A stretch of 37,243 bases of DNA from VFMC01 sp031400715 (GTDB taxonomy: Bacteria; Actinomycetota; Acidimicrobiia; Acidimicrobiales; Ilumatobacteraceae). Both the position numbers and the translations under genes were made by a program. The DNA lies in contig JANNQK010000143.1 in NCBI GenBank assembly GCA_031400715.1, positions 1-37,243 of the forward strand, in the 5' to 3' direction. Positions 7,088 to 15,280 of the stretch are shown here, piece after piece. Position 1 is the stretch's first letter, and each line of letters begins with the position of its first letter. The notes under the pieces were generated by a model that had not been told where the DNA came from, did no database searches, and saw nothing but the letters and a program-made list of their open reading frames with translations.

Positions 7088-8209
7088 ATGTCCAAGCCTT
7101 CATCCTCTGTGCGCTCGGTTCGCCATGTCGCCTACGTCGGAGCAGTTCTCACTGCGACCGGCTTGCTCATGGCAATCCACGCTGGCGCCGCCGGCGCTTC
7201 ACCCCTGCCGGACGGGCCTCCGGTCGTGGACATCGGCCCGAGTGCCGGCGCCGGCACGTCGGCCGTGATTCCCTCGGCCACCTGTGCCATCCGCGGCGGC
7301 GGCAACGCGACCTACTGGTTCGGCTACACCAACAGCATTGCATCGAGCATCGTTGTGCCGGTCGGGCCGGAGAACTCGATCGTGAGGCCGGGCGTCGCCT
7401 CGGTCGACGCTGCCCAGCCCGACCAGTTCCGCCCAGGCACCACCGCCCGGTCGGTCGCCGTCAAGGCTCTCGCCACCGAGAGCGTGACATGGTCGGTCAC
7501 CTCGGCCATCGGACCCGATGTGGCGCCGTCAACGTCGTCGGCCACCGCTGGCCCGGCCACGCCAGCATGTGCGAGTGGGACTCCCACCCGCTCCGCGAAC
7601 ATGCGCATCGCCGGCGCGAGCATTCAGCAGCGCCCGTTCAACCAGGTCCGCAACAGCAGTGGCCAGCTGACGACTGCCTCGGTGCTGTTCTCGGTGTCCG
7701 GTGCACGCTCGGTGTGCTCCGAAGGCGTCGCCCTGCCCCCGCTCACCCTGTGGGGCTTCACGGACGGCGTCGGTGTCTCACCGGCATCCCAGGCGCGTCC
7801 TTATGCAGCGATGCCGGCCCAGCAGGTGGTGCGCACCGACACGTTCGCCTACGTCGGCCGGTTCAACTTCACCGAGGACTTCCAGCGAACCTGGCTCCCG
7901 GTTCGTCGCGTGGCCGACCCCCAGGCGATCTCCACCCAATTCTTGGTAGCAGGCGGGACGCTCAACGCACTCGGTCTCAGTGAGACGGTTGCAACCGCCG
8001 ACATGACGGCGTACTGCCTGGGCCCGCGGTGGTCGCTGGTGTGGGGTTCGACCTCGTTCATCGGCGGCGAGGAAGGCAACTACTCGATCACCGCGACGAA
8101 TCCCGTGACGCAGTCGACCCGTACCGCCGTTCAGTGCGTCGGGACCCTCACCGACTGCGACTACGTGATCGACACGGTCGGCCCTGGCGGTACACGAGCC
8201 AGCCGCTGA
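7088..8209 (+). CDS. Exported protein of unknown function
   Basis: 373 residues from the ATG at 7088, which has GAAAGGA about 6 nt upstream. The N-terminus is a clear signal peptide: basic SSVRSVRHV, hydrophobic core YVGAVLTATGLLMAI, then small residues HAGAAGAS as the likely cleavage zone. The mature part has no family I recognise. It is rich in Thr, Ser, Val and Ala, with cysteines in SATCAIRGG, PACASG, SVCSEG, AYCLGP and QCVGTLTDCDY, probably paired as disulfides. Aromatic strands such as TYWFGYTNS and RWSLVWGSTSF suggest a beta-rich fold. No LPxTG or membrane anchor is present, so release or non-covalent wall binding is likely. Its last 49 bp overlap the 3' end of the convergent cyclase gene. 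Confidence 0.75.
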   Translation: MSKPSSSVRSVRHVAYVGAVLTATGLLMAIHAGAAGASPLPDGPPVVDIGPSAGAGTSAVIPSATCAIRGGGNATYWFGYTNSIASSIVVPVGPENSIVRPGVASVDAAQPDQFRPGTTARSVAVKALATESVTWSVTSAIGPDVAPSTSSATAGPATPACASGTPTRSANMRIAGASIQQRPFNQVRNSSGQLTTASVLFSVSGARSVCSEGVALPPLTLWGFTDGVGVSPASQARPYAAMPAQQVVRTDTFAYVGRFNFTEDFQRTWLPVRRVADPQAISTQFLVAGGTLNALGLSETVATADMTAYCLGPRWSLVWGSTSFIGGEEGNYSITATNPVTQSTRTAVQCVGTLTDCDYVIDTVGPGGTRASR

Positions 8210-11200
8210 TCGACAACGTTCAGACGCATCGCCGAGACGGCGCGGAGCCCGAGTGACAGCTCCTCGGCCCGCTCCGTGTCGTCCGGCGACAGCGACCCCT
8301 CGATCTGGGCCTGGGCCCACAGGATCATCAACTCCTCCGATGGCACCTCGTGGCCCGACGACAGCAGACGCGCAGCATCGAGGTGCGACCGCGCGAGATC
8401 CGATCGGCCGGCGGCCCAGTGAGCCATCGCGAGCAACCGATGACAGCTGATCGGCAGCAGATGGCCATCGCCGTATCCACTCGCCCGTGTCAGCAGACCC
8501 TCGAGCTCCGTCAGAGCCGAGGCGATATCACCGGCGAGGAGTTGCACCTCGGCCAGCCCCAAGGCCTGGAAGTCCGCGACGTCAGTCGCACCGCCAGCGG
8601 CGAGTCGCTCGACGCAGGGCCTCAGTCTGGCGGCGGTGGTGCTCGCGCGGCCTCCACGTCGGGCGTCGGCGCGACCGAGCATCACGGCCGTCACGTCGAC
8701 GTCGTCCTGCGCACCAGCAGCAGCGAAGATGCGGACGGAATCGCGCAGCCCCTGAGCAACGGCATCGACGTCGCCGAGCTCGAGCTGGATCGATGCTCGG
8801 TTGCGCTTGGCCACCTCGTGGAGCAGCACCTCACCGCCCCTGGAGAACTCGGTGGCCGCTTGGGCGTACAACTCGTCCGCACGATCCCAGACTCCCCGGT
8901 TGTCGTAGCTCAGCGCGACGTTGGTGCAGGCGCGGGCGACGAGCGTCGCATCGCCTGAACGATGTGCCGCCCGTAGCAATGCGGTGGCGGCCGGCTCCCA
9001 GCTGTCGATCGCACCGTTGGACCGCAGCTCTTCGACGATGAACATCGCCCACACCTCGAGATCGAACCAACGTCGCCGACGGGCAGATCCGGCTGCCTGG
9101 GCGGCTCGCCGGAGCGCCTCGCCGTCGCGCCCGGCGCGCAGCGCGAGGAAACACGACTCGACCTCGACCGAGAGCGCTCCCCTGCCGGTTGCCTCACGGC
9201 GAGCCCGGCCCAGCAACGCCGCCGCTGCGCTGATTCGCATCTCGCGACGGGCCAACCTGGCACGACGGACGAGCAGGTCGACCCGAACGGCGGGCTGGTC
9301 CGCGGCAGCGATCGCCTGGGCGAACAAGCGGTCGGCGAGGGCACCCTGGCCGGCCGCGATCGCGGCCTCGGCGGCGAACGCGGCCAGCGTCCGGAGCTCG
9401 CCACGAGGTCGGCCCAGACGAACGCCCGCGTCGAGCGCACGACGTGCCTGCACCACGGCTGATGCAGACGCCCCGCCCTCCATCGCTTCCCGAGACGCCT
9501 GTGCCGCCCACCGATAGGTGCCGGCGTCGTCTCCTGCCTCGTGGCAATGGTGCGCCACCTGGGCCGCAGGCATGTCAGCGCGATGCGTGATCCTGGCCAC
9601 GACCGCAGCGTGCAGCGTTCGCCGGCGACCCACCGGCAGGCCCGACGCGGCAACGTCGGCCACGGTGTCGTCGAGGAACCGGATCCGGTGGTTCTCCACC
9701 CTCATCAACTCGCTCGCCGCGGCGATGGCGAGATCGAGTTCACCGATCGATCGGCCCAGGATCGAGGCCACCTCGTGACGATCCACATCGGGACCGACCA
9801 CCGCGATCTCGCGGATCAGTTCTCGTGTGCGTCGAGGCAGTCGATCGAGGCGGGCGGTGGCCAACGCTTCCAACGACACCGGTAGATCGTCGGCCACCGA
9901 TGCCAGACGTCCCACCTGCTCGGCGAAGCGCGGATTGCCGGACGCGCGAGCGACGATTCGTTCCAACTCGGCATCCGAGAGCGGACGTTGCGATGCGTCG
10001 ATCGCGATCGCCCGGATGTCGACGTCGTCGAGGGGCCCGAGCCGCAGACACCTACCGCCCGCCACCGGTTCCCTTCCGACGACCGTCACTCGGCCACCGG
10101 TCTCCGGCAGCACCACCGCCAGAGCGCGAAACGTGGCGAGCGAGGCTTCGTCGGCGTGGTGCGTACGTTCGACGACCAACGTGGCGCCCCCCGCCGACAC
10201 CCGGCCGATCTCGGCGGCGACAGCGCTCGCCAACCCGATCGGGTCGACCGAGCTCGCTGCCGGCCACACTCCACCGAGCCGGAGGACGACTCGGCGCGCG
10301 GTGGCGAACGGCGTTCCCCGATCTGCGACCTCGGCGAACACCGTGATCGGGGCATCTCCGTCAGCGAGCGCCTCGGCCACCAACCGGCTCGCCCCCATGC
10401 CGGCGGGCCCGATGACCTCCACCAGTCCTGGTCGCTCCCGCATCGCTCGGAGCTCGCGCACCTCGTGCCCCCTGCCGTGCAGCGGTGTGCGGGACGTGGG
10501 CTCGGATGCCGTCGGCGTGGGCGCACCGAGCTCTGCTGCTCGCTGCAGGGCTCGCTTTCCCTTGACGGCAAAGGGATCCAACCAGGTCACATCGAATCGG
10601 TCGCCGAGCACGTCGACGATCGCTGCCGACGCGACGACCGTCCCGGGTCTGGCTCGACCCATCAGCCGTGCGGACAGATTCACCGCGTCGCCCATCGTGG
10701 TGAACGTCCTCCGCTGGGGATGGCCGACATCGCCGCAGAACACGACCCCGGAGTGCAACCCGACCGATGACGACGGCACCCGTTCGACGATCGAGCGTGC
10801 CGCCAACGCGAGCCGCTCCTCGTCGTCCTCCGTCGCCGTCGGAACGCCGGTCGCCAGGATGAACTTCACGCCATCGCTGGACACGTCGGTGCCGATCGGC
10901 ACGACGCCGAAGCGGGCCGCCGCATCGTCGATGGCCGCAAAGGATCGATCGAGGAGAGCACCCACCCGCCGACGATCACGAGGAGCATCGCCGTGACAGC
11001 CCGGAATCGTGACGAACGCGACAGAGATCGCCCGGTGCTCGGGTATGGCGCCATCGACCAGCACCGAGCGCAGCGCCGGCGGAACCATCTCGAGCACGTC
11101 GAAGCCGTCGCCGCCCGATGACCGCTCGGCCAGCTCGGCCTGCACGAAACGGATCACAGCTGCTGCTCGGAGCCGACAGCGGTCGTCGACCAGACCGTTG

Positions 11201-11727
11201 AGCTCGGCCATCGCAGTCGGGCCGACCACCACCTCACCTGCTTCAGCCAACGCCTCGGCGCGCAGCACACGTGCGACGGTGGGCCCGACGGGCACGACTT
11301 CGGCCCAGGTTCCTTCACATCGGCGAAGCCACAGCTCCCCCGCTTCCAGTCCCACCGACATCTTGAGTCGGACGCGCCCGCCCGGAACCTCGATCGATTC
11401 GAGCGTGCGCAACGCACGCTGCATCCTGACCGCGGTCAGTGCTGCCCGGCGGACCCGATCGGGACCGGTGATCGCGATGAACAGCGCGTCACCGCCGAAG
11501 CGCAGCACCTCCCCGCCGGCCGCATGTACTTCGTGGATCAGCCGCGTGAAGCACTCGTTGACCACCCCGGCGATCACCTCGGCCCCGACACGACCGAGCA
11601 CCGACAGCCGCTCCGTCAGCCGGGTGTAGCCCGACACGTCGGCGAAGACGAGCGCAGCCGGAACCGAGCTGAACCCTCTCGGTGCTGATCGTCCAAGTCT
11701 CGGCACGTACGGCTCGAGGTCGATCAC
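8161..11727 (-). CDS. sAC-like adenylate cyclase: two class III domains, NTPase-like region, TPR
   Basis: 1188 residues from a GTG. Domain C1 (about 24-200) has both metal aspartates, D30 in VFADVSGYT and D80 in RFGGDALFI, but has PVGPTVARVLRA where the transition-state Asn/Arg should be. Domain C2 (about 232-400) is the mirror case: the first Asp is T240 (AFVTIPG), while K288 (DGVKFILATG), T343, N350 and R354 (TFTTMGDAVNLSARLM) supply the ATP-selecting Lys/Thr and the Asn/Arg of class IIIb cyclases. Together they can build one active site, as in mammalian soluble adenylyl cyclase. From about 415 an AAA/STAND-like NTPase follows, with a damaged Walker A (GPAGMGAS, Lys replaced by Ala446). The remainder is helical TPR-like repeats. 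The product is presumably a cytosolic cyclic-AMP source tuned by a ligand such as bicarbonate. Confidence 0.88.
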   Translation of the reverse strand: MIDLEPYVPRLGRSAPRGFSSVPAALVFADVSGYTRLTERLSVLGRVGAEVIAGVVNECFTRLIHEVHAAGGEVLRFGGDALFIAITGPDRVRRAALTAVRMQRALRTLESIEVPGGRVRLKMSVGLEAGELWLRRCEGTWAEVVPVGPTVARVLRAEALAEAGEVVVGPTAMAELNGLVDDRCRLRAAAVIRFVQAELAERSSGGDGFDVLEMVPPALRSVLVDGAIPEHRAISVAFVTIPGCHGDAPRDRRRVGALLDRSFAAIDDAAARFGVVPIGTDVSSDGVKFILATGVPTATEDDEERLALAARSIVERVPSSSVGLHSGVVFCGDVGHPQRRTFTTMGDAVNLSARLMGRARPGTVVASAAIVDVLGDRFDVTWLDPFAVKGKRALQRAAELGAPTPTASEPTSRTPLHGRGHEVRELRAMRERPGLVEVIGPAGMGASRLVAEALADGDAPITVFAEVADRGTPFATARRVVLRLGGVWPAASSVDPIGLASAVAAEIGRVSAGGATLVVERTHHADEASLATFRALAVVLPETGGRVTVVGREPVAGGRCLRLGPLDDVDIRAIAIDASQRPLSDAELERIVARASGNPRFAEQVGRLASVADDLPVSLEALATARLDRLPRRTRELIREIAVVGPDVDRHEVASILGRSIGELDLAIAAASELMRVENHRIRFLDDTVADVAASGLPVGRRRTLHAAVVARITHRADMPAAQVAHHCHEAGDDAGTYRWAAQASREAMEGGASASAVVQARRALDAGVRLGRPRGELRTLAAFAAEAAIAAGQGALADRLFAQAIAAADQPAVRVDLLVRRARLARREMRISAAAALLGRARREATGRGALSVEVESCFLALRAGRDGEALRRAAQAAGSARRRRWFDLEVWAMFIVEELRSNGAIDSWEPAATALLRAAHRSGDATLVARACTNVALSYDNRGVWDRADELYAQAATEFSRGGEVLLHEVAKRNRASIQLELGDVDAVAQGLRDSVRIFAAAGAQDDVDVTAVMLGRADARRGGRASTTAARLRPCVERLAAGGATDVADFQALGLAEVQLLAGDIASALTELEGLLTRASGYGDGHLLPISCHRLLAMAHWAAGRSDLARSHLDAARLLSSGHEVPSEELMILWAQAQIEGSLSPDDTERAEELSLGLRAVSAMRLNVVDQRLARVPPGPTVSIT

Positions 11728-11886
11728 ACGGGGGAACCTACCCGCTTCGTCGGGTCCGTCGATGCCCGATCACGCGGGTCCGATCGTGCTCGAACCGAAC
11801 ACGAGATCGACACCGTGCCGGTCCACGTCGTCGTCATGACACTGATTCTGCACTTCATCCAGGATCGGACATCGAGAGTCTGGTGG

Positions 11887-13254
11887 TCAGGCTGTGGTGA
11901 TCGCCGTCGCGACGCGTTCGCCGCTCTCGACAGCTCCCTCCAGGTAGCCGGTCCACGTGCTCACGTGTTCACCTGCCAGACGTATCGGACCACACGGTCG
12001 ACGCAGCACCTGCCAGTGCGCCGTCACCTGACCGGGCCCGTACGCGGCATAGCTCCCGCCGAAACGGGACTCGTTCGACCAGGCTCGGGAGAACGCCCCG
12101 GTCGGGTTCGAGTCGACTCCGAACATCTCGCGCAGATCGCCGCTCACCCGAGCGATCCGATGCGCTTCGTCGAACGCAGCAAGGCGTCTGCCGCCGTCGC
12201 CGCCCGAGTACGCCATCAGCACCCCGGCGTCTCCGGGCTGGTCGGCGGTCGGCTCGTACACCCGCTGCGACGGCAGTGAGGTCGTCGCGTAACCGGCAGG
12301 CCAGCTCCTCGATGCGAACTGCACGGCCGTCTTGGTGACGGTGCCGTAGCCGAGTTCGGCCACGGCCAGAGCCAGCGGCGTCGGCAGCTCGGGAACGAAA
12401 CGAACCGACCGCAGCGGCACCAGCGAACACGCCAGCACGACGTGTGTGCCGCGGTGCACGCCGCGATCGGTGTGGACCGTCACTCCCCCAGCGGCATCCC
12501 CAGCGGCATCCCCATCGGCATCCCCATCGGCAGCATCGTCGCTCCATTCGACCTGCCGCACCATCTCACCCAGTCGAACCGTGCCGTCATGCAGATCAGC
12601 GACCATCCGCGCCACCAACGAATCGAGGCCGCCTTCCAATCGATGGGCACGAACCGTCCCGACCACACCGTGCATCCGCATCTGGGCTCGCTGCTGGGCG
12701 ACGAACAGCGCCGACACCTCGTGCTGCTCGGCCGCGAACTCTCCCTGACTGTTCCGGCGGGCGAACAGGGTCGCCAGGTCACCGAGATCGAGTTCGCCGG
12801 CCACATCCGCCAGCGAACGGGCATCGTGGCGCGACGCCTCCGGATGGAGGTCGGGATGGGCCGGGTCGACGATGCCGTCGGCGATCCGTTCGAAGACCTG
12901 GTCGTACTGCTCGAGCTGGGCCTCGATCGCCGGCTCGAACGCCCGCACCTCCTCGGCGGTGAACATCCGCCCATCGCGGAACAGCATGCGACGAATGGTC
13001 GTCCACTCCTGGCCCGCCCCCTGCAACGACAGACCGTACCGATCGAGCAGCTCGCGCATCCGATGGTGATCGGTGTCGATCCACTCGGCGCCACTCTCGA
13101 CGTATTGACCGCCCTCGAACACCGAGCGGACGGTCCGGGCGCGGCCACCGACTCTGGTGCCGCCCTCCAGGACGGTCACGTCCACTCCGCGCTCCTGCAG
13201 CAGACGCGCACATGTGAGGCCGGCCATGCCGGCCCCGACGACGATCACCCGCAT
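11887..13254 (-). CDS. Flavin-dependent amine oxidase (monoamine/polyamine oxidase family)
   Basis: 455 residues. FAD binding: VIVVGAGMAGLTCARLL at the N-terminus, LEGGTRVGGRAR at about 29-40, and the C-terminal LAGEHVSTWTGYLEGAVESG that closes over the flavin. The middle substrate domain includes GAEWIDTDHHRM and RLEGGLDSLVARMVADL. The family oxidises primary or secondary amines to aldehydes with release of H2O2. It starts 7 bp after the polyamine permease stop and is the last gene of the pot operon, so imported putrescine, spermidine or a related amine is the likely substrate. An alanine/aspartate/glycine-rich loop encoded by a 12-bp tandem array sits near residue 247, in a surface position by context. 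Confidence 0.88.
   Translation of the reverse strand: MRVIVVGAGMAGLTCARLLQERGVDVTVLEGGTRVGGRARTVRSVFEGGQYVESGAEWIDTDHHRMRELLDRYGLSLQGAGQEWTTIRRMLFRDGRMFTAEEVRAFEPAIEAQLEQYDQVFERIADGIVDPAHPDLHPEASRHDARSLADVAGELDLGDLATLFARRNSQGEFAAEQHEVSALFVAQQRAQMRMHGVVGTVRAHRLEGGLDSLVARMVADLHDGTVRLGEMVRQVEWSDDAADGDADGDAAGDAAGGVTVHTDRGVHRGTHVVLACSLVPLRSVRFVPELPTPLALAVAELGYGTVTKTAVQFASRSWPAGYATTSLPSQRVYEPTADQPGDAGVLMAYSGGDGGRRLAAFDEAHRIARVSGDLREMFGVDSNPTGAFSRAWSNESRFGGSYAAYGPGQVTAHWQVLRRPCGPIRLAGEHVSTWTGYLEGAVESGERVATAITTA
12487..12534. repeat. 12-bp in-frame tandem array inside the amine oxidase gene
   Basis: Four units: CCCAGCGGCATC twice, then CCCATCGGCATC, then CCCATCGGCAGC. On the coding strand they give an Asp-Gly-Asp-Ala/Ala-Gly-Asp-Ala type loop between two conserved parts of the oxidase. 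Because the unit is a multiple of three, copy-number change would alter loop length without breaking the frame. Confidence 0.9.
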
Positions 13255-13261
13255 GGCGTGG

Positions 13262-15274
13262 TCAGCTACCGGTCATCGTGGCCGCGATCTGCGACGACGA
13301 TTCGCCAGATCGACGCAAGACCGCAGCGACGAATGCAAGCGCCGCCATCGTCACCATGAACAGCACGACCGAACCAACGCCCCAGAACGGCTTGATGGTG
13401 CTGCGGGTAGCGCTGAGCAGGGCCACCGGGAACGTCGACACGCCGCCCGCGCTGATCAGCGTGGAGATCACCGTGTTGTCGAGGCACAACGTGAACGACA
13501 GGAGGGCTCCGGCGATCAGCGCCGGAGCGATGAGCGGCAGCGTGATCTCACGGAAGGCTGTTGCGGGCGTCGCGCCGAGGTCGGCGGCAGCCTCTTCGAG
13601 CGACTCGTCGAGCCCGGCCAACCGAGCCCGCACGATGAGGGTGACGACGGCCGAGGCATACAGCGACTGACCGACCCACAGCCTGAGCAACCCGAAGTTC
13701 AGCGGGCCGATGTTGTTCTTGAACGGACCACCGAGCTGTTCCATCCACGTTGCGAGCGAGATGGCGTCCATGATCTCCGGAGTGACGAGGATCAAGAAGA
13801 CCAGCGCGAGGAAGATCGAGGTCCACTTTCCCGGCCGCCGGGCGAGTGCCACGCCGCTCAGTGATCCGATGACCACGGCGATCACCGTCGCCCCGAATGC
13901 CGCCGTGAACGAGTTCCGCATCGCGTCGCCGATGTTGGCGTCGCGGAAGATCGTTCGGTACCAGTCGGTCACCAGACCGTTGATCACGACGGCGAGCGCG
14001 AACGCGGCCACCGCGATCCATCGCCGTGCCGACGGCCCGATGCGCCCAGTCAGGCGAAACACGGCCTTCGGGATGACCACGCCGGCCAAGCCGATCAGCA
14101 AGAAGCGCACGAGCATCGCCACCGTGTCGCCCGACCGGAACAGCGCGCCCCACCACTGAGTGCTCGCCCCACCCCAGATCGAGAACGACCCCCCAGCGTT
14201 GAACGAATGGACGATCACCAGCACGATCGGGATGAACATGAACAGCAACACCACGATCGCCCACCCGGCGAGGACCAGCTTCAGGATCTCCGGCCGAGCA
14301 CGACGGGCGGTGCCCGACGCCGTCACCGCGAGACCACGCCGGTAGATGCGTTCGCGGATCGGTGCCACCAGCGGTGAGACGAGACGCACGATCCGAGGGA
14401 CGATCCAGACCGCGATCACCCCGACGAGCAGGGTGAGCAACACGGCCACGATCATCAGCACCGCCATGGCCGAACCCAACGGCCAGTTGCGCGCGCTGGT
14501 GAACTGCGATGCGACCATCGCCCCGATCATGTTTCCCTTGGCGCCGCCGAGCACCGTCGCCGTCACGTAGTCGCCGCACATCGGGATGTAGGTGAGTAGC
14601 GTTCCGGCCGCGATGCCAGGCGCTGCCAAAGGCAGCGTGACACCGAAGAACGTTGCGAGACGACCGGCGCCGAGGTCCTTGCTCGCTTCACGCATGCCGA
14701 GGTCGATCCGGTCGAGCGCGACGAACAACGGCAGGATCATGAAGCCCAGGTAGTTGTAGACGATCGCCAACTGCACCGCCGTCTGGGTCTCGAGCACCTG
14801 CAAGGGGCCATCGGTGAGACCCCAATCCTGCAGCCAACCGGACAACACCCCGTTCGGGGCGAGCGGGATGCGCCAGGCGACGGTGCGGATGAGGAAGCTC
14901 GTGAAGCTCGGAATCACGATGAGGGCGAGCAACGCGGCGCGCCACTTCTCGCGCACCTTGAAGGCCACGAAGTACGCGACCGGCAGACCGATCAGCACGC
15001 ACAACGTGGTCGCAACGAGCGCGATCCGGATGGTTGCCTTGAACGTGGTGAAGAACACCCCATCCGGATCGAGCACGTCGCGGTAGTTCTGCAGGGACGG
15101 GTTCGCGAAGTCGACCGGGATCCGTTTCGTCGAGTCCTTCGTGGCGAACGAGTACACCACCACGATCGCGATCGGCACGACGAAGAACAACGTGTACCAG
15201 ACGAACGACGGCAGCGCGAGGCCGAACCTCGGCCCGCGCAAGCGTCGCTTCGAGGGCCCGATCGCCGCAGTCAC
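13262..15274 (-). CDS. potBC: Fused PotB-PotC polyamine ABC permease
   Basis: 670 residues, twice the usual size of one permease. The first half carries the EAA loop at about 196-226 (EASKDLGAGRLATFFGVTLP) and matches PotB. The second carries another at about 560-590 (EEAAADLGATPATAFREITL) and matches PotC. Each EAA loop docks on the ATPase. The linker around 300-335 is basic and cytosolic (PIRERIYRRGLAV). The PotC half has an extra stretch of about 60 residues (375-437) with two hydrophobic segments, between STQWWGALFR and TDWYRTIFRD, where other PotC proteins run straight through. The gene begins 6 bp after the potD stop. Transport of spermidine or putrescine is inferred from the whole operon. 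Confidence 0.9.
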   Translation of the reverse strand: MTAAIGPSKRRLRGPRFGLALPSFVWYTLFFVVPIAIVVVYSFATKDSTKRIPVDFANPSLQNYRDVLDPDGVFFTTFKATIRIALVATTLCVLIGLPVAYFVAFKVREKWRAALLALIVIPSFTSFLIRTVAWRIPLAPNGVLSGWLQDWGLTDGPLQVLETQTAVQLAIVYNYLGFMILPLFVALDRIDLGMREASKDLGAGRLATFFGVTLPLAAPGIAAGTLLTYIPMCGDYVTATVLGGAKGNMIGAMVASQFTSARNWPLGSAMAVLMIVAVLLTLLVGVIAVWIVPRIVRLVSPLVAPIRERIYRRGLAVTASGTARRARPEILKLVLAGWAIVVLLFMFIPIVLVIVHSFNAGGSFSIWGGASTQWWGALFRSGDTVAMLVRFLLIGLAGVVIPKAVFRLTGRIGPSARRWIAVAAFALAVVINGLVTDWYRTIFRDANIGDAMRNSFTAAFGATVIAVVIGSLSGVALARRPGKWTSIFLALVFLILVTPEIMDAISLATWMEQLGGPFKNNIGPLNFGLLRLWVGQSLYASAVVTLIVRARLAGLDESLEEAAADLGATPATAFREITLPLIAPALIAGALLSFTLCLDNTVISTLISAGGVSTFPVALLSATRSTIKPFWGVGSVVLFMVTMAALAFVAAVLRRSGESSSQIAATMTGS

Positions 15275-15280
15275 GACGGA

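Noticed and set aside
11728..11886. Possible small gene between the cyclase and the amine oxidase
   Set aside because: Short frames on both strands lack ribosome sites and protein-like composition. I see only the cyclase's upstream region, with no clear promoter hexamers.
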